Source: a candidate division NC10 bacterium CSP1-5
GTDB taxonomy: Bacteria; Methylomirabilota; Methylomirabilia; Methylomirabilales; CSP1-5
Assembly (NCBI GenBank): GCA_001443495.1
Contig: LDXR01000020.1
Location: 1 to 15,736 of the forward strand
Length of the DNA: 15,736 nucleotides
Direction: 5' to 3'
The notes under the pieces were generated by a model. The model was not told the origin of the DNA and made no database searches. It saw only the letters and a program-made list of their open reading frames with translations. The stretch's first letter is position 1; each line of letters starts with the position of its first letter. This document shows, in pieces, positions 1-6,315 of this stretch. A program made the translations under genes and the position numbers.

Positions 1-307
1 CATGGCAGCTCACGCACCCGCCTCCATGCATCGCGAGCCACATCGGTCCGCCTTGAAACGGGACGGGACCCGTCCGTTCGCTGACCCCAGTGTAGTAGAT
101 GCGTTCGCCGTTCGAGTCATACCGGGTCTTCAGCGGGACACCGCCCGGACCTCCCATCATGCCCCATCCGCCAGGGCCTCGCATCATTCCGGGGCCCATC
201 ATGCCGGGACCCCACGTCCAGGGGCCGAAACCGGCGCCGAGGAATGATAAGCCCAGGACACCGATGACGATTAGAATGATTCCGATTGTCCCCGACCTGT
301 TCATCAT
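1..307 (-). CDS. Membrane-anchored c-type cytochrome-like protein, C-terminus cut off by the window edge
   Basis: This reading frame is open from an ATG ATG pair (307 or 304) down to base 1 with no stop, so the protein continues outside the window. The visible 102 codons start with a basic residue and one hydrophobic segment (about residues 5-26, rich in I, L, V and G), which is an uncleaved anchor or signal peptide. A Gly/Pro/Met-rich linker with WGPGMMGPGMM follows, then a soluble stretch with YDSNGERIYYTG. The last codons read GGGCVSCH, a CxxCH heme-c attachment motif. I infer a small periplasmic cytochrome c tethered to the membrane. The MGPGMM linker resembles that of the Met-rich protein at 408-869 on the same strand, so it probably belongs to the same metal-response cluster. 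No function is assigned beyond heme binding; a zinc or copper CxxCH site is the alternative. Confidence 0.7.
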   Translation of the reverse strand, partial: MMNRSGTIGIILIVIGVLGLSFLGAGFGPWTWGPGMMGPGMMRGPGGWGMMGGPGGVPLKTRYDSNGERIYYTGVSERTGPVPFQGGPMWLAMHGGGCVSCH

Positions 308-371
308 AGCCCCTTACTACCTCTTCCTGTTTAGAGATGTACTGTGTGTCCGTCAGTCGCTCGCAGGGACG

Positions 372-399
372 AGGGAGGGGGCCTCAGCGCCCCCTCCCT
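372..399 (-). terminator. Strong G/C hairpin between two metal-cluster genes
   Basis: A perfect 11-bp stem (372-382 pairing with 389-399) has a 6-nt loop. One arm is AGGGAGGGGGC and the other GCCCCCTCCCT. It lies 8 bp past the stop of the Met-rich protein gene and about 65 bp before the next gene on the same strand. No T-run follows the stem on the minus strand, so it is not a textbook intrinsic terminator. It may be an attenuator, an RNA-stabilising hairpin, or a G-tract protein-binding site. Confidence 0.5.
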
Positions 400-407
400 T
401 GTGAACA

Positions 408-869
408 CTACTTGCCTGGCGACTTGGCCTTTTCCTTGAGGGCCGTGCCGTGCCGGGTCAGGATCTCACCCATCCGCTCCATCATCTCTTTTTGCATCTG
501 CTGCTGGAGTTCCGGCGTCATCGTCTCCATAGCCCGGCCATACTTCTGCATCATCTGGCCCATGAGGCTCATGACTTCGCCATGGATGGACATCATGGTC
601 CCCATGATCTCCGGGGAACCCATCATCGGGCCCATCATCCCCATGCCTGGGCCCATGCCCGGACCCATCATGCCCTCGCCGCCCATCTGGCCCATCATGC
701 CGGGACCCATACCCATACCCGGCCCCATCTGCCCCTGCATGCCGGGACCAGGACCCATCGGGCCCTGCGGACCCATCTGGCGCTGTGGAGGAGCCTGCTG
801 CGCCAGAGTGTAACCGACAAAGCCTAGGACAAGGGTCAGCGCCAGGCTTGCCATCAGGCCTTTCCGCAT
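408..869 (-). CDS. Secreted methionine-rich (MGPG-repeat) protein, likely metal binding
   Basis: The product has 153 residues. A Sec signal peptide covers residues 1-23 (MRKGLMASLALTL then GYTLA before QQAPP). Residues about 31-85 are a low-complexity Gly-Pro-Met repeat (MGPGMGMGPGMMGQM type). The rest, about 86-140, is a Met- and Gln-rich segment predicted helical, with GQMMQKYGRAMETM and QQQMQKEMMERMG. I count about 32 Met in 153 residues and no Cys. Clusters of Met thioethers in periplasmic proteins typically bind Cu(I) or Ag(I), so a copper-buffering role is inferred, supported by the upstream CsoR-type repressor. The start is fixed by an excellent ribosome binding site, AAGGAGGTGA, 8-9 nt before the ATG at 869. 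The family is not recognised by name; a weak CpxP/Spy-like chaperone relation of the helical part is possible. Confidence 0.85.
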   Translation of the reverse strand: MRKGLMASLALTLVLGFVGYTLAQQAPPQRQMGPQGPMGPGPGMQGQMGPGMGMGPGMMGQMGGEGMMGPGMGPGMGMMGPMMGSPEIMGTMMSIHGEVMSLMGQMMQKYGRAMETMTPELQQQMQKEMMERMGEILTRHGTALKEKAKSPGK

Positions 870-924
870 AGCAAATCACCTCCTTTCCTCTCGTCTTAGA
901 TAGCGTTACTTCGTGCTCATCGAC

Positions 925-1260
925 TCATCCCAGGAGATCCCGCTTCTTGGCCTCGAATTCGTCCCTGTCGATCTCGCCGCGCGCATAGCGCCTTTTCAGG
1001 ATGTCGAGCGGCGAATCGGCCCGAGGCTCTTTCCCCTGGGTGACCAACCAGCGGATCCCGAGGACGAGACCCACGATGATCAAACCCCAGAACACAAGCA
1101 TCATCAGCATCATCCCGATGCCCCACGGTCCCCAGGCACCCCACATGGGGTGGCCCCACCCGTACTCGTAGGGGCGCTCCTGCGCCCACGCCCAGACCGG
1201 AATCCCCATGCCGAAGATACCCAGGGTCAAAGCTGCTGCCTTGGACCTTAAAGACTTCAT
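925..1260 (-). CDS. Membrane protein with C-terminal SHOCT domain
   Basis: The product has 111 residues. An N-terminal signal or anchor segment (about 8-27) is followed by a Trp/Gly/Met-rich stretch (YGWGHPMWGAWGPWG), a transmembrane helix (about 49-71, rich in M, L, I, V) and a C-terminal SHOCT motif (about 83-111: PLDILKRRYARGEIDRDEFE). SHOCT is a short helical domain found at the ends of many bacterial membrane proteins, thought to aid oligomerisation or nucleic-acid contact; its role here is unknown. The ATG at 1260 is preferred to an upstream TTG at 1269 because an AGGGAG motif sits about 9 nt before it. It lies 45 bp from the preceding gene and 55 bp from the next, consistent with one operon. 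The Gly/Trp/Met-rich stretch resembles its neighbours' and hints at metal handling. Confidence 0.85.
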   Translation of the reverse strand: MKSLRSKAAALTLGIFGMGIPVWAWAQERPYEYGWGHPMWGAWGPWGIGMMLMMLVFWGLIIVGLVLGIRWLVTQGKEPRADSPLDILKRRYARGEIDRDEFEAKKRDLLG

Positions 1261-1305
1261 CTTTATCAACTCCCTTCTAGCACTTGCTAACTCGTCCGGT
1301 TCCTT

Positions 1306-1722
1306 CTACTCGAGGGTCCATTGAAATAGGCGTTCAGGAACGCCGGCGACCCCCTTCACGACGAGTTCGAGGCTTTTGGGCCTCGGTTCCGGCCACGCGA
1401 ATCGGACGGTTGCCTCGCGGTGATGGCCGCTCCCCTCGGCACCCTGCACTCCGGTGGGTGACAGCTCTCCACCTCGTCCGTCTCGGAGCCGCACGATCTC
1501 GTCGAACCGGTACCCGTCCAGGTTGACGGAATGGGTATCCAAGACCACCTTAAACGCGGGGCCGTCACCACGATCCTTGAGGAACGTGACGTCCACCGTG
1601 ACCCCACCGCCCGGGATCGATTGCTTTTCACCGGGCGGCGCCTGGGCCGCGACGGGCCCCCATGCCAGGAGGATAACCGCGCCCATCGTCATGATTCCGA
1701 ACACCATCCGCGTCAAGCTCAT
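1306..1722 (-). CDS. Secreted beta-rich protein of unknown function
   Basis: The product has 138 residues. A signal peptide covers about residues 1-26 (MSLTRMVFGIMTMGAVILL ending VAAQA). The mature part looks like one beta-sandwich domain: alternating strands such as VTVDVTFLKD, FKVVLDTHSVNLDGY, EATVRFAWPEP and SLELVVKGV. A GSGHHREAT loop gives two adjacent His residues, and DTHSVNL supplies another, so metal binding is possible. The start is supported by GGAGG 7 nt before the ATG. It is in line with the CsoR-led cluster, but a 150-bp gap separates it from the small membrane protein gene upstream, so it may have its own promoter. I do not recognise a named family. Confidence 0.85.
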   Translation of the reverse strand: MSLTRMVFGIMTMGAVILLAWGPVAAQAPPGEKQSIPGGGVTVDVTFLKDRGDGPAFKVVLDTHSVNLDGYRFDEIVRLRDGRGGELSPTGVQGAEGSGHHREATVRFAWPEPRPKSLELVVKGVAGVPERLFQWTLE

Positions 1723-1872
1723 CGATTTTCCTCCACGAATCTATATGCCGTTCCCTCTTACGGGTGACTTCCAAGCCACCAAGACTCACGCATCGGCGGA
1801 CGCCTCCACCTAGGAGTCGTCGTGCCAGGGGACCCGCTCATTTTGTCCGCGTTAGAGCCTCCTCTTTGAATT
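1723..1872. other. Intergenic gap inside the metal-response cluster
   Basis: No gene is supported here. On the minus strand a TATAGAT sequence lies about 20 nt before the start of the 1306-1722 gene and could be a -10 element, but I see no matching -35 hexamer at normal spacing. No clear terminator hairpin with a T-run is visible. Confidence 0.3.
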
Positions 1873-2052
1873 TCAATGGCAGCCGGTTCGCGGGGAGGTC
1901 GCACGCTTCTCCGTATCTTTCTTTGACTCGTCGTGCTGGTGCGCACCGCGACTGTGGCCACCCATGCCGCATCCCATGCCACCCCTGGACAGGAGCCAGA
2001 CGAACCCAATCCCTAACAGAATCCACAGCCAGTTCTCCGTGAGCCATTCCAT
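1873..2052 (-). CDS. Small single-pass membrane protein with Cys/Met/His-rich tail
   Basis: The product has 59 residues. A hydrophobic helix spans about residues 4-22 (WLTENWLWILLGIGFVWLL) and is followed at once by RGGMGCGMGGH and then HQHDES, a compact group of Met, Cys and His ligands next to the membrane; a final GCH ends the protein. Small proteins of this design (DUF2933-like and relatives) are common in copper and heavy-metal loci, where their exact function is unsettled. The ATG at 2052 has AGGAG 9 nt upstream; a GTG at 2058 is the alternative. The gene begins only 15 bp after the csoR stop, so the two are almost certainly co-transcribed. A metal-delivery or membrane-accessory role is inferred. 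Confidence 0.75.
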   Translation of the reverse strand: MEWLTENWLWILLGIGFVWLLSRGGMGCGMGGHSRGAHQHDESKKDTEKRATSPRTGCH

Positions 2053-2067
2053 GACCACCTTCTCCTT

Positions 2068-2337
2068 TCAGCGCTTGGCTGAGGCCGCAAAGACATCCAA
2101 GAGTTCCCGAATTACCCGCTCCCGATCCTGGTCGTTTTGGCCCTGCAGAGCCTTTGTGACGCAAGTCTGGAGATGGCCCTCCAACACATCTTGATTCAGT
2201 TTGTCGATGGCCCGCTGGACCGCGAGGGTCTGATGCAGGATATCGATACAGTATGCCTCCTCCTCTACCATCCGAGTCACTCCCCGGATATGCCCCTCGA
2301 TCGTGCGCAACCGGTTCAACGCCTCTTCCTTCGTCAT
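2068..2337 (-). CDS. csoR: CsoR-family metal-sensing transcriptional repressor
   Basis: The product has 89 residues, the usual length of the CsoR/RcnR/FrmR family (DUF156), an all-helical DNA-binding protein that leaves its operator on binding metal. The N-terminal signature EEALNRLRTIEGHIRGVTRM is typical. The sensor ligands of the Cu(I) branch are present as Cys30, His55 and Cys59 (AYCID and EGHLQTCV), with spacing identical to the Cys36-His61-Cys65 triad of the Mycobacterium CsoR. Tyr29 precedes the first Cys, as in copper sensors. This favours Cu(I) over Ni/Co (RcnR) or formaldehyde (FrmR). The ATG at 2337 is chosen because GGGAGG lies about 5 nt upstream; an ATG at 2355 lacks a ribosome binding site. 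It heads the minus-strand cluster and probably represses it. Confidence 0.93.
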   Translation of the reverse strand: MTKEEALNRLRTIEGHIRGVTRMVEEEAYCIDILHQTLAVQRAIDKLNQDVLEGHLQTCVTKALQGQNDQDRERVIRELLDVFAASAKR

Positions 2338-2756
2338 CCGCCCCTCCCGTCGCATCCACGGAGCTCAAACTTCCGATCTTGGATCACGAGAAGGGCAAGG
2401 CATGTACCACATTGTGTGGACTCGTGGAGAAGTGATCTAACGCATTGAAACCTCACAGTTTCTATGGCAGCTACGGCTCTCTCTCGGAATGCAGCCGGCC
2501 GCAGGGATGGGGCACCCCCGCCCCAGGGGGAGGGGGTAGTCTGATCTAAGTGGCGGCCATCTCAGCCTTCACCAAATGGGACATCCGTGTCGCGGTGCGG
2601 CGACGGTAACCCTCTCCGGCTCTCTCAGCACGGGCGGTACACGCTAATAAAGTTCCGCCGATCGGCCACCAGGCGCCGGGGGCTTCTTGTTTTCTCTTGA
2701 GCCCTCGTGGAACGAGGCAGAGGGACTCTCCGACAAAACGGAAGGAATTTGCTTGA
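2338..2756. other. Leader and regulatory region upstream of csoR, no gene seen
   Basis: About 420 bp separate csoR from the end of the cytochrome operon, both on the minus strand. I see no credible coding region. It contains the G/C-tract dyad annotated separately, a short inverted repeat CCACA-TTG-TGTGG at 2407-2419 about 70 bp before csoR, and a perfect 10-bp palindrome GCCGATCGGC at 2657-2666. No good sigma70 promoter pair was found. Confidence 0.5.
2514..2538. promoter_or_regulatory. Candidate CsoR operator (G/C-tract pseudo-palindrome)
   Basis: The sequence is a C-tract pair followed by a G-tract pair: ACCCCCGCCCC, a central A at 2525, then GGGGGAGGGGGTA. Known CsoR-family operators are G/C-tract pseudo-palindromes of this kind. 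It sits about 180 bp upstream of the csoR start on the same strand. Binding is inferred only from shape and position; a G-quadruplex or simple hairpin is the alternative. Confidence 0.4.
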
Positions 2757-3098
2757 TTACCTTTCGAAGATGATCTTGACGACCTCGGCTACCTCCCGGC
2801 CATCTTCGTGTCTGGTCGTGACGGAGATGACCCATCCCGGCTTCATGTCGGCGAGCTGCACCCTCTGCTCCTCGAAGCCAGCACCCACGCGGACGAACCT
2901 GACGATTCGGGATGTGGGCTTAATCTCGACCGTGACCCGCCGAGTCTTCCCTTGGCTGGTCGCCTCGATGGTGAGGGTACTTGCCGCTGGATCGACCACT
3001 TGCACCTTCCCGGAAATCGGTGCTTCATCAGCGAGGACGGTGCTGAGCCAAATGACGCTGATCATCGCAAGCACGTGGACTCTGGTTGCCTGGCCCAT
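2757..3098 (-). CDS. Small secreted OB-fold-like protein
   Basis: The product has 113 residues. A signal peptide spans about residues 1-23 (ending STVLA before DEAPISG). The mature part is beta-rich with the pattern ISGKVQVVDPAASTLTIEA, RRVTVEIKPTSRIV, LADMKPGWVISV and EVAEVVKI, which resembles the small OB-like periplasmic domain of DUF5666-type proteins. No Cys and no catalytic motif is visible. GGAGG lies 6 nt before the ATG. It starts 22 bp after the stop of the triheme cytochrome gene and so is the last gene of the electron-transfer operon. A structural or ligand-binding accessory role to the cytochromes is possible but not shown. Confidence 0.85.
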   Translation of the reverse strand: MGQATRVHVLAMISVIWLSTVLADEAPISGKVQVVDPAASTLTIEATSQGKTRRVTVEIKPTSRIVRFVRVGAGFEEQRVQLADMKPGWVISVTTRHEDGREVAEVVKIIFER

Positions 3099-3120
3099 TG
3101 CTTTCCTCCCGGAGCTTCTG

Positions 3121-4359
3121 TCATCGGGCTACGCCCGACGCTCGATGGCTTTCGCTAGAGAGGGAAAGGACATAGTACACGAGATCCCAGGCCTGGTCTG
3201 GCTCGAGGGCGTCCTCATACGAGGGCATCGGCGTTCCGGTAAGGCCTGTCACCACCGTCCGATAGACATCCTGCGGCGTCGCCCCGTTTTTGAATCGAGA
3301 GGGCTCCGTGAGGTCCGTTGCTGTGATCGGGAAGTCGTTCTGATCCTTGAGCGTGGGTGCAGACGGGCCATCCCCCCGCCCACTCCTGCCGTGGCAGGTC
3401 CAGCACTCCGCGTCAGCATAGAGTTGTCGACCCCGAGCGATCCGTTCGGGGGTTTCCGGCGGGGGGGCCGGAACGGGGACCGTCTTGACATCCTGTCGCG
3501 TCCAAAATCCCTGGTTTAGACTTTTCACATACTCCACGAGTTCGAGGCGCTGTTCCTCAGGCATGTGGCGAAAGCTCGGCATGATGCGGTACCCGCTCAA
3601 GCCCAAGGTGAGGGGTCCCCCTCGACTCCGGATCCCCTCGGTGACTGTCCGAAACAGGTCGGCCGTTGTCGGTAACTCCCCCGTGGGGGTGGAACGCAGC
3701 TTGAACAAACCGGCGGTGAAATCCCTCGGCTGCGGCGCTCGGTTTGGCGAGAGGGTGGGGCCAACCGATCCATCTCCCTGGCCATCCAGGCCGTGACACG
3801 AGACGCAGGCCATCCGATAGATGTCGCGCCCCATCTGCACCATCTCCGGGTGCTCCCAGGGTACGTGCGGGCCCTGGTGTCCCGAAAACGTATGCTGATA
3901 CGCAATCACCGCCCATCGGTCCTCAACCGAGAGGGTCCCCTTCCATGGGGGCATGGCCGAGCCTCGGGATTTAAACGGCTCAACGGTGCCGCCCTCGCTC
4001 GCACGCCAGAACCAGTAGTTATCCCTCATCTCGGCGACGGCATGTCGGTCGCGAAAGTCCGACGGCTTGAGTGGCAGGGCCTGACCCGCGGGACCTTTCC
4101 CATCCCCGTGCTCCCCATGACACACGGCGCAGTTGGCAGCGTAGATTTCCTTTCCTCGCGCGATCATGGCCTGATCGGTCCAGACGCTCGGCGGCATAAG
4201 GAGGTCCGCGTACTCGAGGGGGGCGGGGACGTGGGCGTGGCCTACCTCTTCTATCTCGTGTTTGTCCTCGCCATTGGCCCTGAGAGCCGGAGGATTTGTG
4301 ACCCATACCCCGACTGCCAGGGTGACCAAGGCCAGCGGAACGTACCACCAGTGCTTCAT
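3121..4359 (-). CDS. Periplasmic triheme cytochrome c (three class I-like domains)
   Basis: The product has 412 residues. A signal or anchor segment (about 5-20, WYVPLALVTLAVGVW) is followed by three cytochrome c domains. Heme motifs are CAVCH (77-81), CVSCH (185-189) and CWTCH (319-323). Each domain carries a likely distal Met in an MP motif: Met136 (AMPPW), Met260 (IMPSF) and Met378 (TPMPS). This is the class I fold repeated three times, giving a His/Met-ligated electron carrier. The ATG at 4359 is chosen because GGGAGGAGG ends about 9 nt before it; an ATG at 4365 is too close to that site, and a start at 4419 would overlap the upstream gene. The gene follows the Cyc2-like gene by 17 bp, so it likely accepts electrons from that protein or passes them on to an inner-membrane partner not in the window. 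Confidence 0.92.
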   Translation of the reverse strand: MKHWWYVPLALVTLAVGVWVTNPPALRANGEDKHEIEEVGHAHVPAPLEYADLLMPPSVWTDQAMIARGKEIYAANCAVCHGEHGDGKGPAGQALPLKPSDFRDRHAVAEMRDNYWFWRASEGGTVEPFKSRGSAMPPWKGTLSVEDRWAVIAYQHTFSGHQGPHVPWEHPEMVQMGRDIYRMACVSCHGLDGQGDGSVGPTLSPNRAPQPRDFTAGLFKLRSTPTGELPTTADLFRTVTEGIRSRGGPLTLGLSGYRIMPSFRHMPEEQRLELVEYVKSLNQGFWTRQDVKTVPVPAPPPETPERIARGRQLYADAECWTCHGRSGRGDGPSAPTLKDQNDFPITATDLTEPSRFKNGATPQDVYRTVVTGLTGTPMPSYEDALEPDQAWDLVYYVLSLSSESHRASGVAR

Positions 4360-4376
4360 ACGCATGCGCCTCCTCC

Positions 4377-5807
4377 CTAGAAATCCCAGTCGATGCCGAG
4401 CAGGACTTGATTGCGCCATTCCCGGAGTGGGTGGTGTTCAACAGTACTACGAACGTTCACGCTGTCACGGGCGAAGAAGGCAATGTTCTGCCACAGAAAG
4501 TATTTCACCTGGAACGAGAGGACACTGCCGTCTTCCTTCTGGTCCGTCAAGCCCCCTGCCCAGAGCTGATCGAAGCGTGTCGAGAGCATGACCTGCTCGT
4601 GGGCAAGGAAATCAAGCGCGAGGGTGAGGCCTGTCGCGGTTCTGTCGAACTCGCCCCCCAATCCGCTGGGGAGATCAAAGACTTGGTCGCGGATCAGCGC
4701 GCCGTACACATCAAGCCCCTTCCATCGTGCGTTCGCCGCCACGCCGTATCGAAGCCGATCAATCCGCCGATCGCTGGGGCGATCATGGTCGGTAGGGTCG
4801 GGCGCCCACGCCACGCCAAAGCCCCAATTGATCAAGGCCGAAACACTGAAGGCCGACTGATCCCGCTCACCAAAATCGACGCGCCATGCCGCGTAGGCGT
4901 TCCACCCTTCGTTTTCGCGGAGAAACCCGACCTGGACAATCTGGGGATGGTCAATCACCAGGTTGTGGAGCATGGCGTGAAAGTCCACTCCCGGCGCGCC
5001 CGGTGTGTTGTACATGACCTGATCGGTCACGAGCTGTGGCTCTCCCTCGTCTCGATCCTTGAAGAGTCCAAAGAACTTCGACGTAAAGGCATAGGGAACC
5101 ACGGGAAAGCGTTCAACCTCCCCCGCCTTCACTTCCGTTTCCGTGGCCGCGATCAGCTGGCGGTTCGTCGGATAGGAAAAGTTGGTCGACGGATCGATCT
5201 TCCCGGCCATCAGCATCGGGCCGTGCATGGTGAAGCCGCCGTGGCGGCCGACCATGGTCTGGTTGCCCATCTGCATCGTCGGGGCCCCGATCAGCCCGAG
5301 GACCTGCCCCAGATTGGCCATGAAGAAGGCCTCTTTGCCGAGGCCGACCTCTGCCCTGGTGACAAAGCGGCCATCTTCAAATACCACCGCATTCGGCTCC
5401 GCTTCGAGCTCAACAAAGAAGCTCAGATCAGGGAGCAGTGGGCGCGTGACGAAGAGGGTGAACTCCTCAGGAGGAACGAATTTGGATTCCGTGTCGTGAG
5501 GCGACTTGGTGGATTCGAATATCCCGCCCTCCATCCGAAACGCCAGCGTGTCCAGAATGGTCTGCGCCAAACCCTTGTCCTTGATGCTTTCACCCAAACC
5601 ACCCGGGCGCGCGGCACTCGGGATCTGAAAGCCCATCATGTGAAACTGCTCGCCGAAACTATTCAAGCGCGGCGGCCGCGTGTGGCAGACATTACATTGC
5701 AGGTCGTATTGTCGCGCAAACGCGGGGACAGCCTCGACGGACTGCACGTACGCGAATCCGATACCTGCGGTGACGAGTGCTAGGAGAACGAGCGAGCGCC
5801 TGAGCAT
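4377..5807 (-). CDS. Cyc2-like fused monoheme cytochrome c / outer-membrane beta-barrel protein
   Basis: The product has 476 residues. A signal peptide (1 to about 26, ending SVEA) is followed by PAFARQYDLQCNVCHTRPPR with one heme site, Cys38-x-x-Cys41-His42, then LNSFGEQFHMMGF. The FARQ-CxxCH-LN.FG pattern is shared by Cyc2-type outer-membrane iron-oxidising cytochromes and related cytochrome-porins. The remaining 400 or so residues have alternating polar/nonpolar strands and aromatic girdles (WNAYAAWRVDFGERD, ALINWGFGVAW), and the protein ends in Phe (LLGIDWDF), a typical beta-barrel C-terminus. The length fits a 16-strand barrel with an N-terminal heme plug. GGAGG lies 8 nt before the ATG at 5807. 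With the triheme cytochrome next door I infer electron transfer across the outer membrane. Fe(II) oxidation is not proven; a non-Cyc2 porin with a heme domain is the alternative. Confidence 0.75.
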   Translation of the reverse strand: MLRRSLVLLALVTAGIGFAYVQSVEAVPAFARQYDLQCNVCHTRPPRLNSFGEQFHMMGFQIPSAARPGGLGESIKDKGLAQTILDTLAFRMEGGIFESTKSPHDTESKFVPPEEFTLFVTRPLLPDLSFFVELEAEPNAVVFEDGRFVTRAEVGLGKEAFFMANLGQVLGLIGAPTMQMGNQTMVGRHGGFTMHGPMLMAGKIDPSTNFSYPTNRQLIAATETEVKAGEVERFPVVPYAFTSKFFGLFKDRDEGEPQLVTDQVMYNTPGAPGVDFHAMLHNLVIDHPQIVQVGFLRENEGWNAYAAWRVDFGERDQSAFSVSALINWGFGVAWAPDPTDHDRPSDRRIDRLRYGVAANARWKGLDVYGALIRDQVFDLPSGLGGEFDRTATGLTLALDFLAHEQVMLSTRFDQLWAGGLTDQKEDGSVLSFQVKYFLWQNIAFFARDSVNVRSTVEHHPLREWRNQVLLGIDWDF

Positions 5808-5893
5808 ACCGTCTGCCTCCGTGTGACGGAGAGCCAATAGAAATGGTTCCCGTGAAGCGCAAAGGAGGAGATTCAGGAAATGGAGGGAGACGG

Positions 5894-6244
5894 TTAAATG
5901 AGGAACGAGGCGTGGAGAAGGAACAGGGGACGGCGGCTACGGACTGGCGGTGCCCAATCGCTTGGTGCGGCAGGGATTAGTGGCCTCGCGGCGAAAAAGA
6001 TGGCTGGAGTGTCCACAACGGCAAGATCAGGGGAACCAACCACCGGCACGGCGTCTGGGCTGCAGGCCGAGAGGCTATCCGCACCATGTTCGTGGTGCCG
6101 GGTCTCAATCTCCGCCGTTGCTGTGTGTTGGAAATGCTGATGACCAGCTAGAGGCACTACGCAGACATGGCTGAGGAGAGCCACTGCCAGGAGTGAGACG
6201 AGCAGCCGGTGAAGAATTATCGAACGCCGGTCAGGGTTTTCCAT
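5894..6244 (-). CDS. Small histidine-rich secreted protein
   Basis: The product has 116 residues from the ATG at 6244 (an ATG at 6253 falls inside the -10 element). An N-terminal hydrophobic segment (about 9-33, IILHRLLVSLLAVALL) acts as a signal peptide or anchor. It is followed by a His-rich stretch (GHQHFQH and ETRHHEHG) suited to binding Zn, Cu or Ni. A Pro/Arg-rich C-terminal part ends in RRPLFLLHASFLI, an unusual hydrophobic tail. I do not recognise a characterised family; short His-rich proteins of this shape occur next to metal efflux and redox genes. It is the first gene after a strong promoter and lies 86 bp ahead of the Cyc2-like gene on the same strand, so it may be co-expressed with it. 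Confidence 0.7.
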   Translation of the reverse strand: MENPDRRSIILHRLLVSLLAVALLSHVCVVPLAGHQHFQHTATAEIETRHHEHGADSLSACSPDAVPVVGSPDLAVVDTPAIFFAARPLIPAAPSDWAPPVRSRRPLFLLHASFLI

Positions 6245-6251
6245 TGGCGGC

Positions 6252-6281
6252 ATTGTAGACGTCGGCGCTCCCGCATGTCAA
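6252..6281 (-). promoter_or_regulatory. Sigma70-type promoter for the His-rich protein / cytochrome operon
   Basis: On the minus strand a perfect -35 TTGACA (6281-6276) is followed by 18 nt and a -10 TACAAT (6257-6252, 5 of 6 matches to TATAAT). The predicted start of transcription falls near 6245, next to the ATG at 6244, suggesting a leaderless or nearly leaderless transcript. Confidence 0.65.
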
Positions 6282-6315
6282 GCGAGGAAGCAGAAAGGTC
6301 CGATAATTCTAGTTC

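Noticed and set aside
600-780. Tandem DNA repeat that might be a CRISPR or satellite
   Set aside because: The period is irregular and codon-based (Met-Gly-Pro coding), with no spacers.
337-813. Pro/Ile/Met-rich plus-strand frame opposite the Met-rich protein
   Set aside because: Low-complexity complement of the MGPG repeat; the minus strand has the signal peptide and the ideal ribosome binding site.
1838-2368. 176-codon minus-strand frame across csoR and the small membrane gene
   Set aside because: It overlaps two well-supported genes in another frame and has no domain.
2707-3519. 270-codon plus-strand frame opposite the OB-like and triheme cytochrome genes
   Set aside because: Antisense to genes with signal peptide and heme motifs; no support of its own.
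4407-5783. Long plus-strand open frame (458 codons) opposite the Cyc2-like gene
   Set aside because: It is antisense to a gene with signal peptide, heme motif and a good ribosome binding site, and its translation has no recognisable domain or membrane pattern.
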